This document shows positions 51,701 through 61,589 of a stretch of 64,000 nt of DNA, one piece after another. Each line of letters starts with the position of its first letter. The stretch's first letter is position 1. Source of the stretch: Branchiostoma floridae (taxonomy: Eukaryota; Chordata; Leptocardii; Amphioxiformes; Branchiostomatidae); the NCBI RefSeq assembly GCF_000003815.2, contig NC_049987.1, positions 9,257,100 to 9,321,099 of the forward strand. Direction: 5' to 3'. A program made the position numbers and the translations under genes. The notes under the pieces are model-generated. The model was not told the origin of the DNA and did not search any database. It saw nothing but the letters and a program-made list of their open reading frames with translations.

Positions 51701-54700
51701 TAAGATTTTTCCATTGATTTTAGTGCAATTTTGATATACTTGTTACTTTTTACAGTCATGACATCAAGCAATTGTCTACGGAGAATTCCATTGCTGGAAG
51801 TGAAAATGCATATCTACTAGCAACAGTGACATTTGAATTTTGGGCAAGTGAAAAATTGGTTCAGGCAAGTACATTTTTTATGTGTTTGCCCGATAGGACA
51901 AGTGGATTTTAGAAAACTTGTTCAACCCTGTATCTCTCTTGGTAGTTCTCAACACATAAGTTTTTACACATAGTTTGTACTTGATAGTTGTTGCTTTTTC
52001 ATGCAAATAAGGTGTATTTAGAGGTTAATCTTCAGAAGCTTATTTTTGTCCTCTTGATTTACAAAGGGGATGCTTTGCAGTCACTTCTACCACTTCTGAT
52101 AGTGATAGTGCTTCAAAAGTTATACAACTCTTCAATGCAGGTACAGATAGGTGACCAAGTACCTCCTTTGTAATACCTTAGAGGGGATTGTTTGACCTAG
52201 TAAAAAGGTCTGTTGGATGCTCACAGTCCCACCATAGGCCAATTAAGACCTGAGATATATCAGTATTTCAACTGAAGCAAGCTGGTGACCTAAATACTCA
52301 TGGATCAAAGCAGATTTTCCACATGGTTTGAGGTCTGTACTAGTTGTGTAGTACCTTAGTTTAACCACAGCAGTAGATTAGTAGAGCATAGCCAGTGTCC
52401 AAACATTGTATTGGGACCCTTTAGCTGGCCAAAAGCAGCAATATGTGTATTTAGGCAGGGGTGAAACTTGTTTTGGAACCAAAAAAGGACATACTATTGA
52501 TTTTATACTAAATAGGAGAGCACATGTGAGACTAACAAAAAATCGGGCACTGGATTACCATCACTAAAAATCAGTTTAGAGATGGTTTAACAAAAATTAC
52601 ACCATACCTGACCATCCCAATTCTCCCAGCTGAGGGTGGAAGTTATGTATTCTCCAAGCAGTGGTTACATTCTGGGAGGAATAGTAGAAGCAGCCATAAC
52701 TTTTTTCCATCTGCCTCCCAAAATCGTGACTATATTTCCCCTGAACATATCCTCTGCTTCGAGATAATAAGCATTAATTTTGAGTTAGCCTGGTATCCAG
52801 CCATATTTTTATTCATAGCTCCTGAGTCTCTCCTGTATTGCTCGTTAGTCAGGAGCTATAATAAATATTTCCAATAAATATGCTGGATACCAGGCTAGTT
52901 TTGGGTGACACCAAAGTCAGCAGTGAGAAAGGAAAACCTACTCTCCAAGAAGAGGTTAGGCTCCGGCTGGATTTTTCTTGTTTTTAGTCATTTTTATCAG
53001 GCTTTCTATTTTGTATTGTTTCTTGAAGTCCGACAGCCAAAGGTTTTGACAATACAAGATACAATGGAAAGCCCGATAAAAGCGACTAAAAAAAAGTTTT
53101 AAAAAAACAGCCGCCGGAGCCTAACCTGTGTTTGGAGAGTAGGAAAAACCCAAGAGGGCAAGACTCACCTGGTCAGGGAGGGGGAACCTGGTCTGCGAGT
53201 GCACGACCGAGGGATCCTTGGCGAAGTTGAAGCCATTCTTACTGCTCAGGACACTGAGGATGGTGATGAGACTGCGACTGCCACACTTTCCCACACGGTT
53301 ATACACCAGGCGGCCAAAACCATCGTTGGTCTGGAAGTAGAGACAGAGAAAGGTACTATAGACTACAACAGAAAAGTGGTCACTTCATGATGTAGCCTGA
53401 TTAAATCTCGCTTATAGCAGCCCCGGGCCCGCCAAACATCCGCCGGCGCGGGAGGGGCCAGTTACAGCCCTGGACAGCGGAGTTTGTGTTACACAGACTA
53501 TTCATGATGGAGTTCTCCTACAAGTTAAAACACTGATGTTTCTGGTGAAATATCTTTCCAATTGTCTTCCCAATACCTGAAGAGGGAACAGATAGTTTGC
53601 TATGCTTTAGATTTGATTTATATTTAAATGTGTTGTATTGAGGCCCTGTTTTCACCTGAAACATCAGCAACCATAATACATGTCTTGAGAAAATGGAGCA
53701 GACAGAGGAAGCTGTGGCTCTCTAACCAAAAAAACTATTCATAGCTCTCCAAAAATGTAGATACATGTAAACGTTATGCCTGTATGTTCACTACCAAGAA
53801 ACATTTCTAATTCAAAACAGATGGAAAATTTGAATCCCCTAGAAAACCTAATTATAAATCATCGCCATTGATGTCCAAGGATAGCAGAACTGCTATAATA
53901 CAATTTGTAGGAAAGAATCCTGGGTTTATCAAACTGTACAGTTTATCAAAATTAACAGACCAAGGGCCTGGATATGATTTGCGTTGAGCAGTAGAAAAAC
54001 ATCTTGATCTTAAGTGGTCTAGACAGGTCTGGTATAGGAATGTTAGTAGAGCAAGACCTCACCACTTCTTGAATAAACTACAGCTTTATTTGACAGCATG
54101 TGTTTGTTACAAACAGGTTAAAATTAAGTAGGGTAAATAAATTTCTGGACAGGAAACATCACACTGCTTGGTTCAATGTTGTAGACTGAATTTTCTTTAT
54201 CTTCCTTGACTAAATGGATTCAGAAATTTTACAGTTTTCATACATGTTCATTGGTGTAAACTTGGTCAGTTGATGGGGAAATATCAGATCTTGACTGAAG
54301 AAATGATCAAAGTTTGAGTTCATCCAAGAATATACTAACAAACTTTGACCTTTTTAGGTTAGAGTTTCTACTCTCCAAATAGAGGACAAAGGAAGATATT
54401 TTAGATAGGCATTATATGATATGTATGATATGTCACAATCTTCTGCACCAACCTCTGCTTGGAGACTTTGAGACTTTATTCAGAAAATCCAAAAGGTAAC
54501 TTGGAGAGTACTAGTATAAAACTATAATACAGTACCTGCCTTCCAGGGGGGACCCTCAACAACCTTACAGTTATCCATCTCTCTCTAGCTGCCAGACAGC
54601 AGCGCACCACCAACCCAAACAAACCTGGCCACCACATGGTGCCCTCTCACACCCTGGGAGAACCTTACACCTCAAACATACACAGTTCCGGGCCCACTGG

Positions 54701-57700
54701 GAGCAGAGCACTTCACAACTTCAAGGGGACTCGGGTCAGGTTCAAGTCCTTGGAATCCAAACAAGGGAATTCATTTTCTGTCAAGGGAAGCTAACACTAT
54801 AGGTGATGATACTGGAATGGATGTGACCAAGCAGGAAGGCACCAAGGCTGTGTCAGTTTTGAAAGTGGAAGATTCTATCTATGAATGGCTTGTAAAAAAA
54901 GAGACAAAACTCTTTTAACATTTCTTCAGGAGGATTTGGCATATCAGGCTTAAGTTTGAGCCCCTCAAAGTTAAAAGTCATTAGTGAGACATATCACATG
55001 TCAGTAATGGCTAAGACTCACGCTTCCTCTGGCTGTTCCACTTTTCTTGGAGGGATTTTAGACATTTACCCAAATGTACAACAATCAGACACCTTTGGTA
55101 ACAATCTATTGGAGACCTAGTAAACACAACAAACTGTCAAACATCTAAACAACTACAACTGTGTCATTGTCAAAAAAAAAGGAAAACAGGACAATGAAGT
55201 AATTCTACTCTGCAGCACATCTTGTAAGAAAACTTTCAAATCATAACAATTTATCATGAAGGCAGTTTGTTTGAATCATGGATAAACTGCAAGTGAAATT
55301 TGAAATTGAAACCATTTTCTTGGAAGACAGCTCATCTCTTATCATTTTCTGGTCTTCAGGGAATAAAGAGGACAATGTAATCCCAGGATTCTCTTCTTCT
55401 ATCCAGCAAGAGATTCTTGAAACTCACAGAATAAACACTAGCTGAAAATAGATTTTTTTCCTCCAAATTTCTTTGTTTTCAAGTTACTGAGTACATGTGC
55501 TTTTTTCACAACAATTTGTTGATTTTCAATACTTCTGAAAAAAAAAGATGTCTTCCATGATCAGTCATTTTCTCATTTTCATTTCGTGCTGCACAGTAGA
55601 TTCAGTCCAAGAGAAAATTTTCTGGGTCATATTTGCACAAAAGGTACAAATAGATGTGTTACATTCTTATACATGGCAGTACTGTTTACCATCCAAGATG
55701 AAGTCCATGCCAGTATGAGTGCCGGTACCATCTTACCTGTGTATCTGTCACCAGCAGTTTTGCTTTTACCTTTGCACCCCTACTAGATACTCTCTGCAAA
55801 ACAACGTATGGATTTTACCTTGTGCCTACCCTCTACTTGAAGTGCTGTCCCAAACTGGTTCTGATGTACAGAATATGTTTCTTTGTTTCTTTATATTTTT
55901 TCACTTTGTTTCTTAATATTTTGCAATTTTTTATTCTAACCCTTTTTTTGTTGTTGTGTTGTCACATCACAATCAGTTCTGGTACAAATTTCCATGCACT
56001 TGCGTATATAAAAAATGAACGTTCTTCCTGTACATGTATTTTGATGTTGTGTCCGTTTACTGTATTTTTTAGTTCCAACCAAAATGAAACAGCACCTCCA
56101 ATACATTTTGCCTATTTACCTGTTGTCACCAACACCGTAGCATCAGTGCTACTATGACAAGTCTAAACAATGACCAAATGTCACAAAATGCACCTAGCAA
56201 CAGAAGTATTTATATATCAAACGAGAACAATTTCTGTCCAAATTTATCACCACATAACAGTATTTATACATATTTTGTTCTAAGGATGCAAAAGCAGTAT
56301 AACTTTTTCAACAACCAATGTTGATAGGTGCATTCTGAGTCATCTCTGAACATGTCAAAAACTTAACAAAATGAATTCACGTTGGCGGTAGAACAGGAGA
56401 TAAGCAACTTTCAATGGATATTTCTCTAAAGACACAACATATTCATAGACATATCATAAATGTTTCATATTCAGAGATGACTCCATCATCAAGTTGCAGA
56501 AACAGAAGAAGACAACAAGTTTACAGTCAGTGTGCCTTTACATTTGACTACAAGCTATCCACTCAAAGGGATATGGGAAAACTTCAAAACATATTTGTCA
56601 ATCAAGAAAAGTTACAGAATCGCTATTTGTCAAGTCCATTGTCAATGTGACACTACCACAGTCTATAAAAAAAACAACCATGTGACATTCTATGGGTCTC
56701 TCATTTGTTTTACCGATTATTTATTTGTTGAGTCCTTGTTGGTATTACTTACCTTGGCTTTAGTAGTCCTGGTGGGTGCCAGTCCTGCGAACAGAAACAA
56801 ATGTGCAAGTTTACAAAACAGCCACGAACCACAGAGGTGGACAACTTTTGTGTGGTCAGAGCTTAGGCAAAACATCGTATCTGAATGTCACATTTCTTTG
56901 AAGCGTCTTAAAAGGTTTTTAGCAGAACGAGAGAAGTTTAAACATCCCCTGGTCCTTTCATCTTCCGACACATCCCATTGCTGGACACCCGCGCGCGCCC
57001 CCCTCCCCCACACCGACACACACGTAGTCTGACCACAGTTTCGGAAAGTGATAATTCGCCTTGACCTCCTTAGCACATGAAACCAGATCGCAAAGACAAA
57101 CGCAAAGATAAACACCCGGAGAAACGCATGAGTACCTGTCACTTATGCCACGCGCACATGTTTACGTTTCCACAACATCAACACAATTGTTGCCCCAGTG
57201 CATCACGGGAATGTCAAGCAATGAGTTATCTAACCGCAATCCGATCCAAAAACACAGCTTGAGTCAACTAAAATATTCTGCGCGAAGGTCTTCACCTCAC
57301 ACCTTTTGACCTCTACAGCAAAGTAGGAATTTCCTAATGATTGAGGAAGTTATTCCCTGACTGGAAGTCAAACATAATATATAACAGGGATAAAATACAT
57401 AACGTTAGAAACTTGAGACAAAGAAACATCTTCGGTCATGATAATGAACAGTGGTTATTCTATCATTTAAAAACTGCAGTCTTTCGCCCCAGTCCTGTTC
57501 ACGTTTGCCGTCAAGGGCCAATGACTAGGTCAAACAACACTTTCCAGAACGACTCAGCGGCGAAGCGTGAGGTATAATACTTGTGTAGGACAGACTCTTC
57601 ACTCTCCAAACAGCTTCTCGATTAGGGCGTGGATAAAACATTTAGGGTTCTCGTTCCGAGATGGAGCGTCTACTTCAGAAAGACAGTTGTTTCACCTTTA

Positions 57701-60700
57701 TGCATCGTCTAGATGTTAAATATTGCAGTGCGTGTTGCGGCTGACATTTTTGGCTACCTTAAATTTCGCATTCTAGCGGAAATTGAAGTTTAATCGATTT
57801 ATTAAAGCTTGGCCATGGAATCAAATTGCCTGGCTGACTTCTGACAGCCTTTGGTCTACACCATGTTAGTTTTCTTTTGCACATGTTTGTTTTCTTTTGG
57901 ATTTTTTATACTCCGCGAAGGTCAGACTGTTTAAAGAGGGTCTATTCTCCTCGGCCTGTTAAATCGTTTTTAGATGACTGGACTGTGACACAACCACGCA
58001 CATTTTCTCCAGCTAACCCGCTCCTTCCTGTTTTCCATTCCATAGCATGACATTTGGAAAGGTTGGCACCCACACATACGGGCTTGGTGCCAGCTGCTTC
58101 CTTCTATCAGTTCCTCCCCATGACACGATATTCTCCTGTTTTCACCCCTGCAGTTCGTGAACCGTACATTTGAGTCACGTCAACGTACGTTGTTAGTGAC
58201 ATTGTGGCAATCAGGGCCCTAGTATGTACCTAACTTAAAAGATCTTTAAACGCTCCTCTGAGATCGGTAGCCTTGTCACTCTGACTGTCTCCCCAGTCTG
58301 ACTCAGTGTCAGAGTTACATGGTTACATGAGACTTCAGCTCATGATTTACCAGTTTTATGCAAAATACCGTGCAAAATGATGCGTTTGTGCACTTTGCCG
58401 TCAGACACCAACAAAATTGACAACCGATTTCGATGGACGCACAGCTAGACATCCTGGGCTATTCTGAGTTGGTTCTTATCCAATTCCTTTGATCTAAACT
58501 TTCTAATTAAATCCTTTAGGCCTACTTCAGACCTTCATGGGGTCACTGGATCGTGTGTTTGGCTTACTGGCCATCTTGAACTGATTTGGTCGTGGCGCAG
58601 ACAAATCTGCGTGAAAACACTCGACAGAGTTCGAGTTCAGAGGCAGACAGACTGATAGCGTGACTCACACGTCGGATGTTCAGACACCAACGCGATAGGA
58701 GATGACGCATGTGACCCCTGCGGACCCAGGAGTAGACCCTCTGCATAACCCTTCCGTCGTCCCCTAAAGATACATTCGTTTTAGTGGTCGAAAAGTCTAG
58801 ACTAACATTGGAAGAGACGGGAAATATTCACGGTGTCTAGCCAAGGATGTCCTAGCTCAGGTCTAGCAAATAAAAGAAGTAAAAAAAGTTGGAGACATGG
58901 TAGTTCGACAGACATTTATCTGAATTAGAAACTAGTATTCCGAGGTACATATATTATGATTATGAATGATGTGCTAGTATTAAAATCTACTGCGTCGAGT
59001 TCAGTATTTAGCGTTACCAAAAGAAATATGAATCAACCGGCCGTACGGTAGTGTATACAGATCAAGATTGAATGTCTAACGCCTTTCCCACTTTAGTAAC
59101 CACCCACAAATCCAAACAGTCAAACATAAATTTCCGCTCCTAACTCTCCTTTGACACTGATTCATTGTTTTTCTTACATTCTTGTTGTTTTAGCAGCTTC
59201 CGTTGCAGTTTACTCCCGCCCTCCCCGAAAGCTGACCCGGCAGTTCTAACGAGGGAGAGGCAAGACGTGATTTTCCGAACAAGTTGTAATTACCTATTCC
59301 CAAGAGAAAGTTTCGTGGGAGATTTACAGAGGGCAAGTGCCACAATCTTTTCAAGTACCCCCATTCCCAAGGGTAGGAATTGACCTTCACCCTAGCCGTT
59401 CACTTTTCCTAACTACGTAACAAATGACCTTGAGTTGACTAGACGGAATTGGGCTGTGTCATTGTTACACAGAGTACATATCTTCGAGTTATACAATAGC
59501 ACGTCGTGAATCAAAATGGGCGATTTCTCATAAAATTGTTATTAGTTTCCAAAGGGTTTCAGAAATTACAGAAAAGAAAGGACGGTTAAAATACATACAG
59601 ACGAAGTGCAGTTGCTTTTAGGATTTATATATTTGAAAAAAAGTCGTCGACCGGAAAACTTTGGCACAATGCCTGACATCCCTCCTCAGCTTTGGCTCAG
59701 TCCTACTTTGCAATTGGCCACACAATCCTAAGACAAACACACAAATTACAAATACAATTTCAAAAGGTGTAATATTAGATCACTGGCATTAGAGCCACAC
59801 GCTTTACTACAGAAAAGTTTATTGCCAAAGTTTATCAAACCAAGTCACGAGACATGAGAAACAAAGGGGAGACAGAAAAGTTGAAGAAAAAAGTTGAACG
59901 CGACAGTGTACTGTGCTGTCCAAGTAGTGGTTCATTATGCTTGTTTGGGACGTCTTTTGGCGTGCTTTTACTTTGTCAACCAAACTTTGACTGGTGAAAG
60001 AAGAAAGATGAAGGAAACCTGACAAAATAGAAACACTGATGTACATTGTACACGCCTAGTCAAACTTCGAATGACGTCCAATTTCCCAAAACAAACCGGT
60101 GCCTAACTTCTGCTTGAAGGGAAACTGTACTGCACACAGTAGTCCTTCTGTTCGGTGATACTGATAGTAAATCATGTAGAAATGCGGTGATATGTAAACC
60201 GCTTGAGTAAATATTTCAGGAACGAAAGCCGGCGCACTTTTTGTTTGCCATCATGTTAAATGCGGAGATATCGTTATCAATTACACAACTAATCGCCCCA
60301 CCTTTGCCCTCATCATGCTCATGTACGTGTACGTCCCTTTGGTAATGCATTTGAGGGCCAAGCACGCCGTTTGACTTTTCACACGTCGGTGCAAATAGAA
60401 GTACTCTGTTTTGTATACAACAGACGCTAGCGCACTTTTGTGAAGCGCCAAACACTAAACCCGGACGCTGACGCTTATCTCGTCTGTAACTTGTCTGGTT
60501 ATAAGGTTTTACAAATGGTCCGTATTGTTGTTGTTGTTTTTTTTAGAATAAAGGGGGGGGGGTGAAGAAATGTTCGTTCTGGTGACCTTGTTTATCTGAG
60601 TCGCCTGGTGAGACGACCCCGCGCGCCTGCTGGTTTTGATTTGGTGACGACAAGGACTTCGTTCAAAAAGGGGTGACAACAGCACTTCACCGACTCAAAT

Positions 60701-61589
60701 GGCTCTTGTGTTTAGAGACGTCCTCTGGGCTGATCGGAGGGAATGTCACTGGTTCGTTTATGGTTGGAGAACGAAGCACACAGATCATCTCAAATAATTT
60801 ATGTCCTCGAGGGCCCTCGAGGCCTAGACTTATGAAATAAGTTTGTGCGTAGGAAGTGGGGCGTAAAGTCGATCGTACCACAACTGAGTTGTGTGCGTCA
60901 TATACACGTTCGTACTAATCTATTTGTTGAGCGACAGTGAGCCCACTAATTGGCTGTTATTTATTTCGACAACTTTTATCTGCTTTCCCCGCCGAGTTTC
61001 GTCTGGCAACGGAAAAACGATACCGCTTGGCACATGGATTAATTTGGGAACTAATTAGTTGTCATCGGTTCACACACAAGTTTGGGTGTACACAAATGCC
61101 GACGCTATTTTCCTGACATCAGTGTGATGATGGTCCGGTATCACTCAATGGCATCCCCCAATTGGGAGCGACCTTTGACTCAGCAGATCTCCTTGGCAAA
61201 AATAGAGCAAGAAAAACCGGGAGCAAAGTCCTCGCCAGCTCAAATGAAAACAGTCTGCGTCAATACACAAAGCCGGAGAGGCATCCCTGCTGTGTATGAC
61301 CGCTGTGGATCATGGCGTGCCCAAATTCCCCCAAAGTGAAGATAACCAACACCACATACACTCTAGGTCTGTAAACGTTTCAAGAGTGAACTTCTGTGCG
61401 AATGTACACAAAAACCATACCTGAGTCGCCGGGGGAATTGGCCGCGTACTCTCTCCCGTTCACACTACTAGCCCGGCTCCCGGCTGACCCCAGCCCCCGG
61501 TAGTGTACCAAGAGCGAGCTCGCACTCAGGATGACCACAAGTCCCGTAATAATCCCATAGGTTCTGAAGGCCCTCGCGAAGCTGACCAT
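20029..61589 (-). CDS. UST: Uronyl 2-O-sulfotransferase (dermatan/chondroitin sulfate type), complete 8-exon gene span
   Basis: Golgi type II membrane enzyme that transfers sulfate from PAPS to C2 of uronic acids in glycosaminoglycans. Coding exons on the minus strand in gene order: 61421-61589, 56753-56784, 53169-53330, 40057-40136, 30822-30963, 25419-25513, 23387-23553, 20029-20774. All introns are GT-AG and all phases agree, giving 530 residues. Seen: a short cytoplasmic N-terminus, a signal anchor at about 11-30, the PAPS 5'-phosphosulfate loop NRVGKCGSR (78-86), a His-x-His pair HFH (140-142) at the place of the family's catalytic histidines, the 3'-phosphate motif [17 protein letters not shown] (157-173), the Cys-containing IIPFFCG block and [17 protein letters not shown] rather than RVPKTAS points to UST and away from HS2ST. 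The tail of about 200 residues makes it longer than human UST (about 406). Confidence 0.9.
21534..21745. mobile_element. GTAGTCTCTACCAGACTC MITE, 212 bp
   Basis: Terminal inverted repeats of about 23 bp beginning GTAGTCTCTACCAGACTC. A second inverted pair inside (acaaatagaggagtaagcc and ggcttagtcctctatttgt) makes most of the element a foldback. Target duplication not clear. Confidence 0.85.
22316..22403. mobile_element. Truncated copy of the GGCTGTCTCCAG MITE
   Basis: Ends ctggcgacagccctg, like the right ends of 11825-12042 and 15140-15352, and shares the aacagcagaaattaacaaca interior. The left end is missing. Confidence 0.6.
23387..23553 (-). CDS. UST: UST coding exon 7 (residues 227-282)
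   Basis: Encodes [20 protein letters not shown] then [20 protein letters not shown], the strongly conserved helix-strand unit of the 2-O-sulfotransferase fold. Phase 1 at gtaggt. Confidence 0.95.
23554..25418 (-). other. UST intron 6
   Basis: Includes a C-run/A-run near 23719-23735 and a two-unit duplication of period 131 bp (24632-24873). No other element recognised. Confidence 0.55.
24632..24873 (+). repeat. Two-unit tandem duplication, period 131 bp
   Basis: ctgtattgagtaatg occurs at 24651 and 24782, each followed by gtttgtgtggcattcttttc and acttgtgtattttccagttg. A few differences between units indicate an old duplication. Confidence 0.88.
25419..25513 (-). CDS. UST: UST coding exon 6 (residues 196-226)
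   Basis: Encodes [20 protein letters not shown] then [11 protein letters not shown]. Cysteines at comparable places occur in HS2ST and UST (DECV, IPFFCG). Phase 2 at gtacgt. Confidence 0.94.
26678..26890 (+). repeat. Degenerate tandem duplication, period about 118 bp
   Basis: gaggtgct then ggtgttcactttca and cttgactgagtgcccacac occur twice in the same order. Confidence 0.8.
28160..28268 (-). mobile_element. TAGCCTG MITE copy 3 (inverted)
   Basis: Reverse complement starts TAGCCTGATCAAATCTCGC and ends GTGTAGCTACACAGAC-like with a diverged tail. The target duplication is not clear (caaag on both sides, offset by one). Confidence 0.75.
30822..30963 (-). CDS. UST: UST coding exon 5 (3'-phosphate binding motif, residues 148-195)
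   Basis: Encodes [20 protein letters not shown] then [33 protein letters not shown] is the 3'-phosphoadenosine-binding motif of Golgi sulfotransferases. Phase 0 at gtgagt. Confidence 0.95.
32340..33241. mobile_element. GGCGGCGGC-ended element, copy 1, built of four ~190-bp units
   Basis: Ends CAGAGGCGGCGGCA and, inverted, CAGTGGCGGCGGCA. A tgaagtg direct repeat (32333-32339, 33240-33246) overlaps the last two bases. The interior repeats a block (attttgaaatc, then a CTCTGAAACGACATTT-like string and agactaagctaa) at 32451, 32641, 32843 and 33030. A second, inverted copy is at 46160-47093. No transposase frame. Confidence 0.85.
34825..35705. mobile_element. Mariner-type foldback element, concentric palindrome, 881 bp
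   Basis: Ends CGAGGGGTGATCAATATG in inverted orientation, flanked by TA on both sides (34823-34824, 35706-35707), as for Tc1/mariner. Outer arms of about 185 bp (34825-35010 and 35520-35705) are nearly perfect. A second arm pair lies inside (about 35055-35163 and 35256-35360). No transposase frame. Confidence 0.9.
36142..37263. mobile_element. GCGGATCCAG-ended DNA element, 1122 bp
   Basis: Left end CACTGGCGGATCCAG and inverted right end CACGCGCGGATCCAG (13/15). Flanked by 5-bp aaaat. Just inside the ends are strong GC hairpins (36190-36260 with ccgcggccgaaggccgcgg; 37226-37252 with ggcgcgcgcctggcgcgcc). No recognisable transposase. Confidence 0.75.
40057..40136 (-). CDS. UST: UST coding exon 4 (catalytic histidine region, residues 122-147)
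   Basis: Encodes [20 protein letters not shown] then HFIDFT. The RHFHF segment aligns with the HGHVSYLDF segment of HS2ST that carries its catalytic histidines. Phase 2 at gtaagt. Confidence 0.92.
40421..40793. mobile_element. MITE with GATATCGG subterminal repeats, 373 bp
   Basis: Left end AGGCACGATCTAGACACAGT with inverted counterpart TAAGGCCCAATCTATACATA, each followed by gttttt and ccgatatc. Flanks ggcctttt and ggcatttt suggest an 8-bp duplication with one mismatch. Contains a ~22-bp tandem (agcttagcaggggt-type) at 40568-40612. Confidence 0.7.
42005..42388. mobile_element. TACTCTCCAAGCAGAGG MITE, 384 bp, perfect 9-bp duplication
   Basis: Ends TACTCTCCAAGCAGAGGTTA and, inverted, TACTCTCCAAGCAGAGGTAA. 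Flanked by perfect 9-bp repeats cctgactac (41996-42004, 42389-42397). Isolated ends of the same type lie on both sides (41945-41975, 42411-42444), so the site is a cluster. Confidence 0.9.
42529..42583. mobile_element. Isolated end of the GGCGGCGGC-ended element
   Basis: CAGTGGCGGTGGCACCGGGG followed by a G-run and ggcggctgc, as at the start of the 46160-47093 copy. The rest of the element is missing. Confidence 0.7.
42657..42746 (+). repeat. TG/TTTG microsatellite
   Basis: Interrupted (TG)n with a (TTTG)4 block and a single TC interruption. Source of spurious Val-Cys frames. Confidence 0.95.
43885..44612. mobile_element. Foldback DNA element, 728 bp, GTCGCGCGAC-rich
   Basis: Inverted ends of about 50 bp: left taggccgactttatacagac and inverted right taaggcccacttcaaacaga, each followed by caacact, tatagtcg and a gcgactgtt block. 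gtcgtgcgac/gtcgcgcgac palindromes and gtctaaag segments repeat inside. No clear target duplication. Confidence 0.8.
46160..47093. mobile_element. GGCGGCGGC-ended element, copy 2 (inverted relative to copy 1)
   Basis: Starts CAGTGGCGGCGGCACC and ends tgccgccgcctctg. Similar along its length to the reverse complement of 32340-33241, with the same four-unit structure (gatttcaaaatt-type blocks near 46360, 46551, 46746 and 46941). A hairpin gtagcgccttcggcgctac lies near 47010. Confidence 0.85.
50250..50580 (-). mobile_element. tRNA-derived SINE
   Basis: Minus strand: tRNA-like head (tggcgtaatggcagtgc) with a B-box-like ggagttcgaaacc (50505-50516), then a body with gttaaagaacccaccactct and aaaaagagttggagttcttt. 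Shares body blocks with the SINE at 5355-5800. Confidence 0.75.
51605..51930. mobile_element. CAGGG-ended MITE with repeated GGGCAAGTG motifs, 326 bp
   Basis: Ends CAGGGATAAACAAGT and, inverted, CAGGGTTGAACAAGT. Flanked by 5-bp tatct (51600-51604, 51931-51935). ggcaagt and acttgtcc recur inside. Confidence 0.8.
52786..52897. mobile_element. TAGCCTGGTATCCAGC MITE, 112 bp
   Basis: Inverted ends TAGCCTGGTATCCAGC (perfect 16 bp); an inner gctcctgagt/caggagct pair adds to the foldback. Flanks attttgagt and gttttgggt may be a decayed 9-bp duplication. Confidence 0.85.
52939..53141. mobile_element. TACTCTCCAAG MITE next to the UST exon 3 donor, 203 bp
   Basis: Ends TACTCTCCAAGAAGAGGTTA and, inverted, TACTCTCCAAACACAGGTTA. 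Flanks ggaaaacc and ggaaaaacc. Family of 42005-42388, with shared tttttatc(a/g)ggctttctatttt core. Its right end is 27 bp from the exon 3 splice donor. Confidence 0.88.
53169..53330 (-). CDS. UST: UST coding exon 3 (PAPS 5'-phosphosulfate loop, residues 68-121)
   Basis: Encodes [20 protein letters not shown] then [20 protein letters not shown] and TRFPLPDQ. The [11 protein letters not shown] loop is the PAPS-binding signature of uronyl 2-sulfotransferases. 54 codons, phase 0 at both ends. Confidence 0.93.
53331..56752 (-). other. UST intron 2
   Basis: Holds TAGCCTG MITE copy 2 (53393-53500) and a ~100-bp degenerate TACTCTCCAA-ended element (54371-54470). Otherwise no recognisable gene or repeat. 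Confidence 0.6.
53393..53500. mobile_element. TAGCCTG MITE copy 2, 108 bp
   Basis: Starts TAGCCTGATTAAATCTCGC, ends ACAGACTA, with perfect 9-bp duplications ttcatgatg (53384-53392, 53501-53509). Very similar to copy 1 at 5570-5678. Confidence 0.9.
56753..56784 (-). CDS. UST: UST coding exon 2 (32-nt microexon, residues 57-67)
   Basis: Stem-region microexon [10 protein letters not shown] bounded by a good acceptor (ttcgcag) and donor (gtaagt). It restores frame between exon 1 (phase 1) and exon 3 (phase 0); skipping it would shift the frame. Confidence 0.7.
56785..61420 (-). other. UST intron 1
   Basis: No repeat family or extra exon recognised. Contains an 18-bp perfect palindrome cctcgagggccctcgagg (60805-60822) and a G-run near 60552. 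Sequence is less repeat-rich than the other large introns. Confidence 0.5.
61421..61589 (-). CDS. UST: UST coding exon 1 (signal anchor, residues 1-56)
   Basis: Starts [12 protein letters not shown], followed by the hydrophobic membrane segment [16 protein letters not shown] and a Ser/Gly-rich stem. Basic residues before and none after the segment fit type II topology. Ends in phase 1 at donor gtatgg. This exon is poorly conserved, so its assignment rests on the start codon, membrane segment, donor and phase match to exon 2. Confidence 0.75.

Larger units (their letters stand above)
40137..53168 (-). other. UST intron 3
   Basis: The largest intron. Holds MITEs at 40421-40793, 42005-42388, 43885-44612, 51605-51930, 52786-52897 and 52939-53141, an isolated end at 42529-42583, a TG/TTTG microsatellite, the inverted 934-bp element (46160-47093) and a SINE (50250-50580). 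From about 47100 to 50240 I see no recognisable feature. Confidence 0.6.

Noticed and set aside
56532-57032. 166-codon plus-strand frame crossing UST exon 2
   Set aside because: Opposite strand to a phase-consistent microexon and no recognisable domain.
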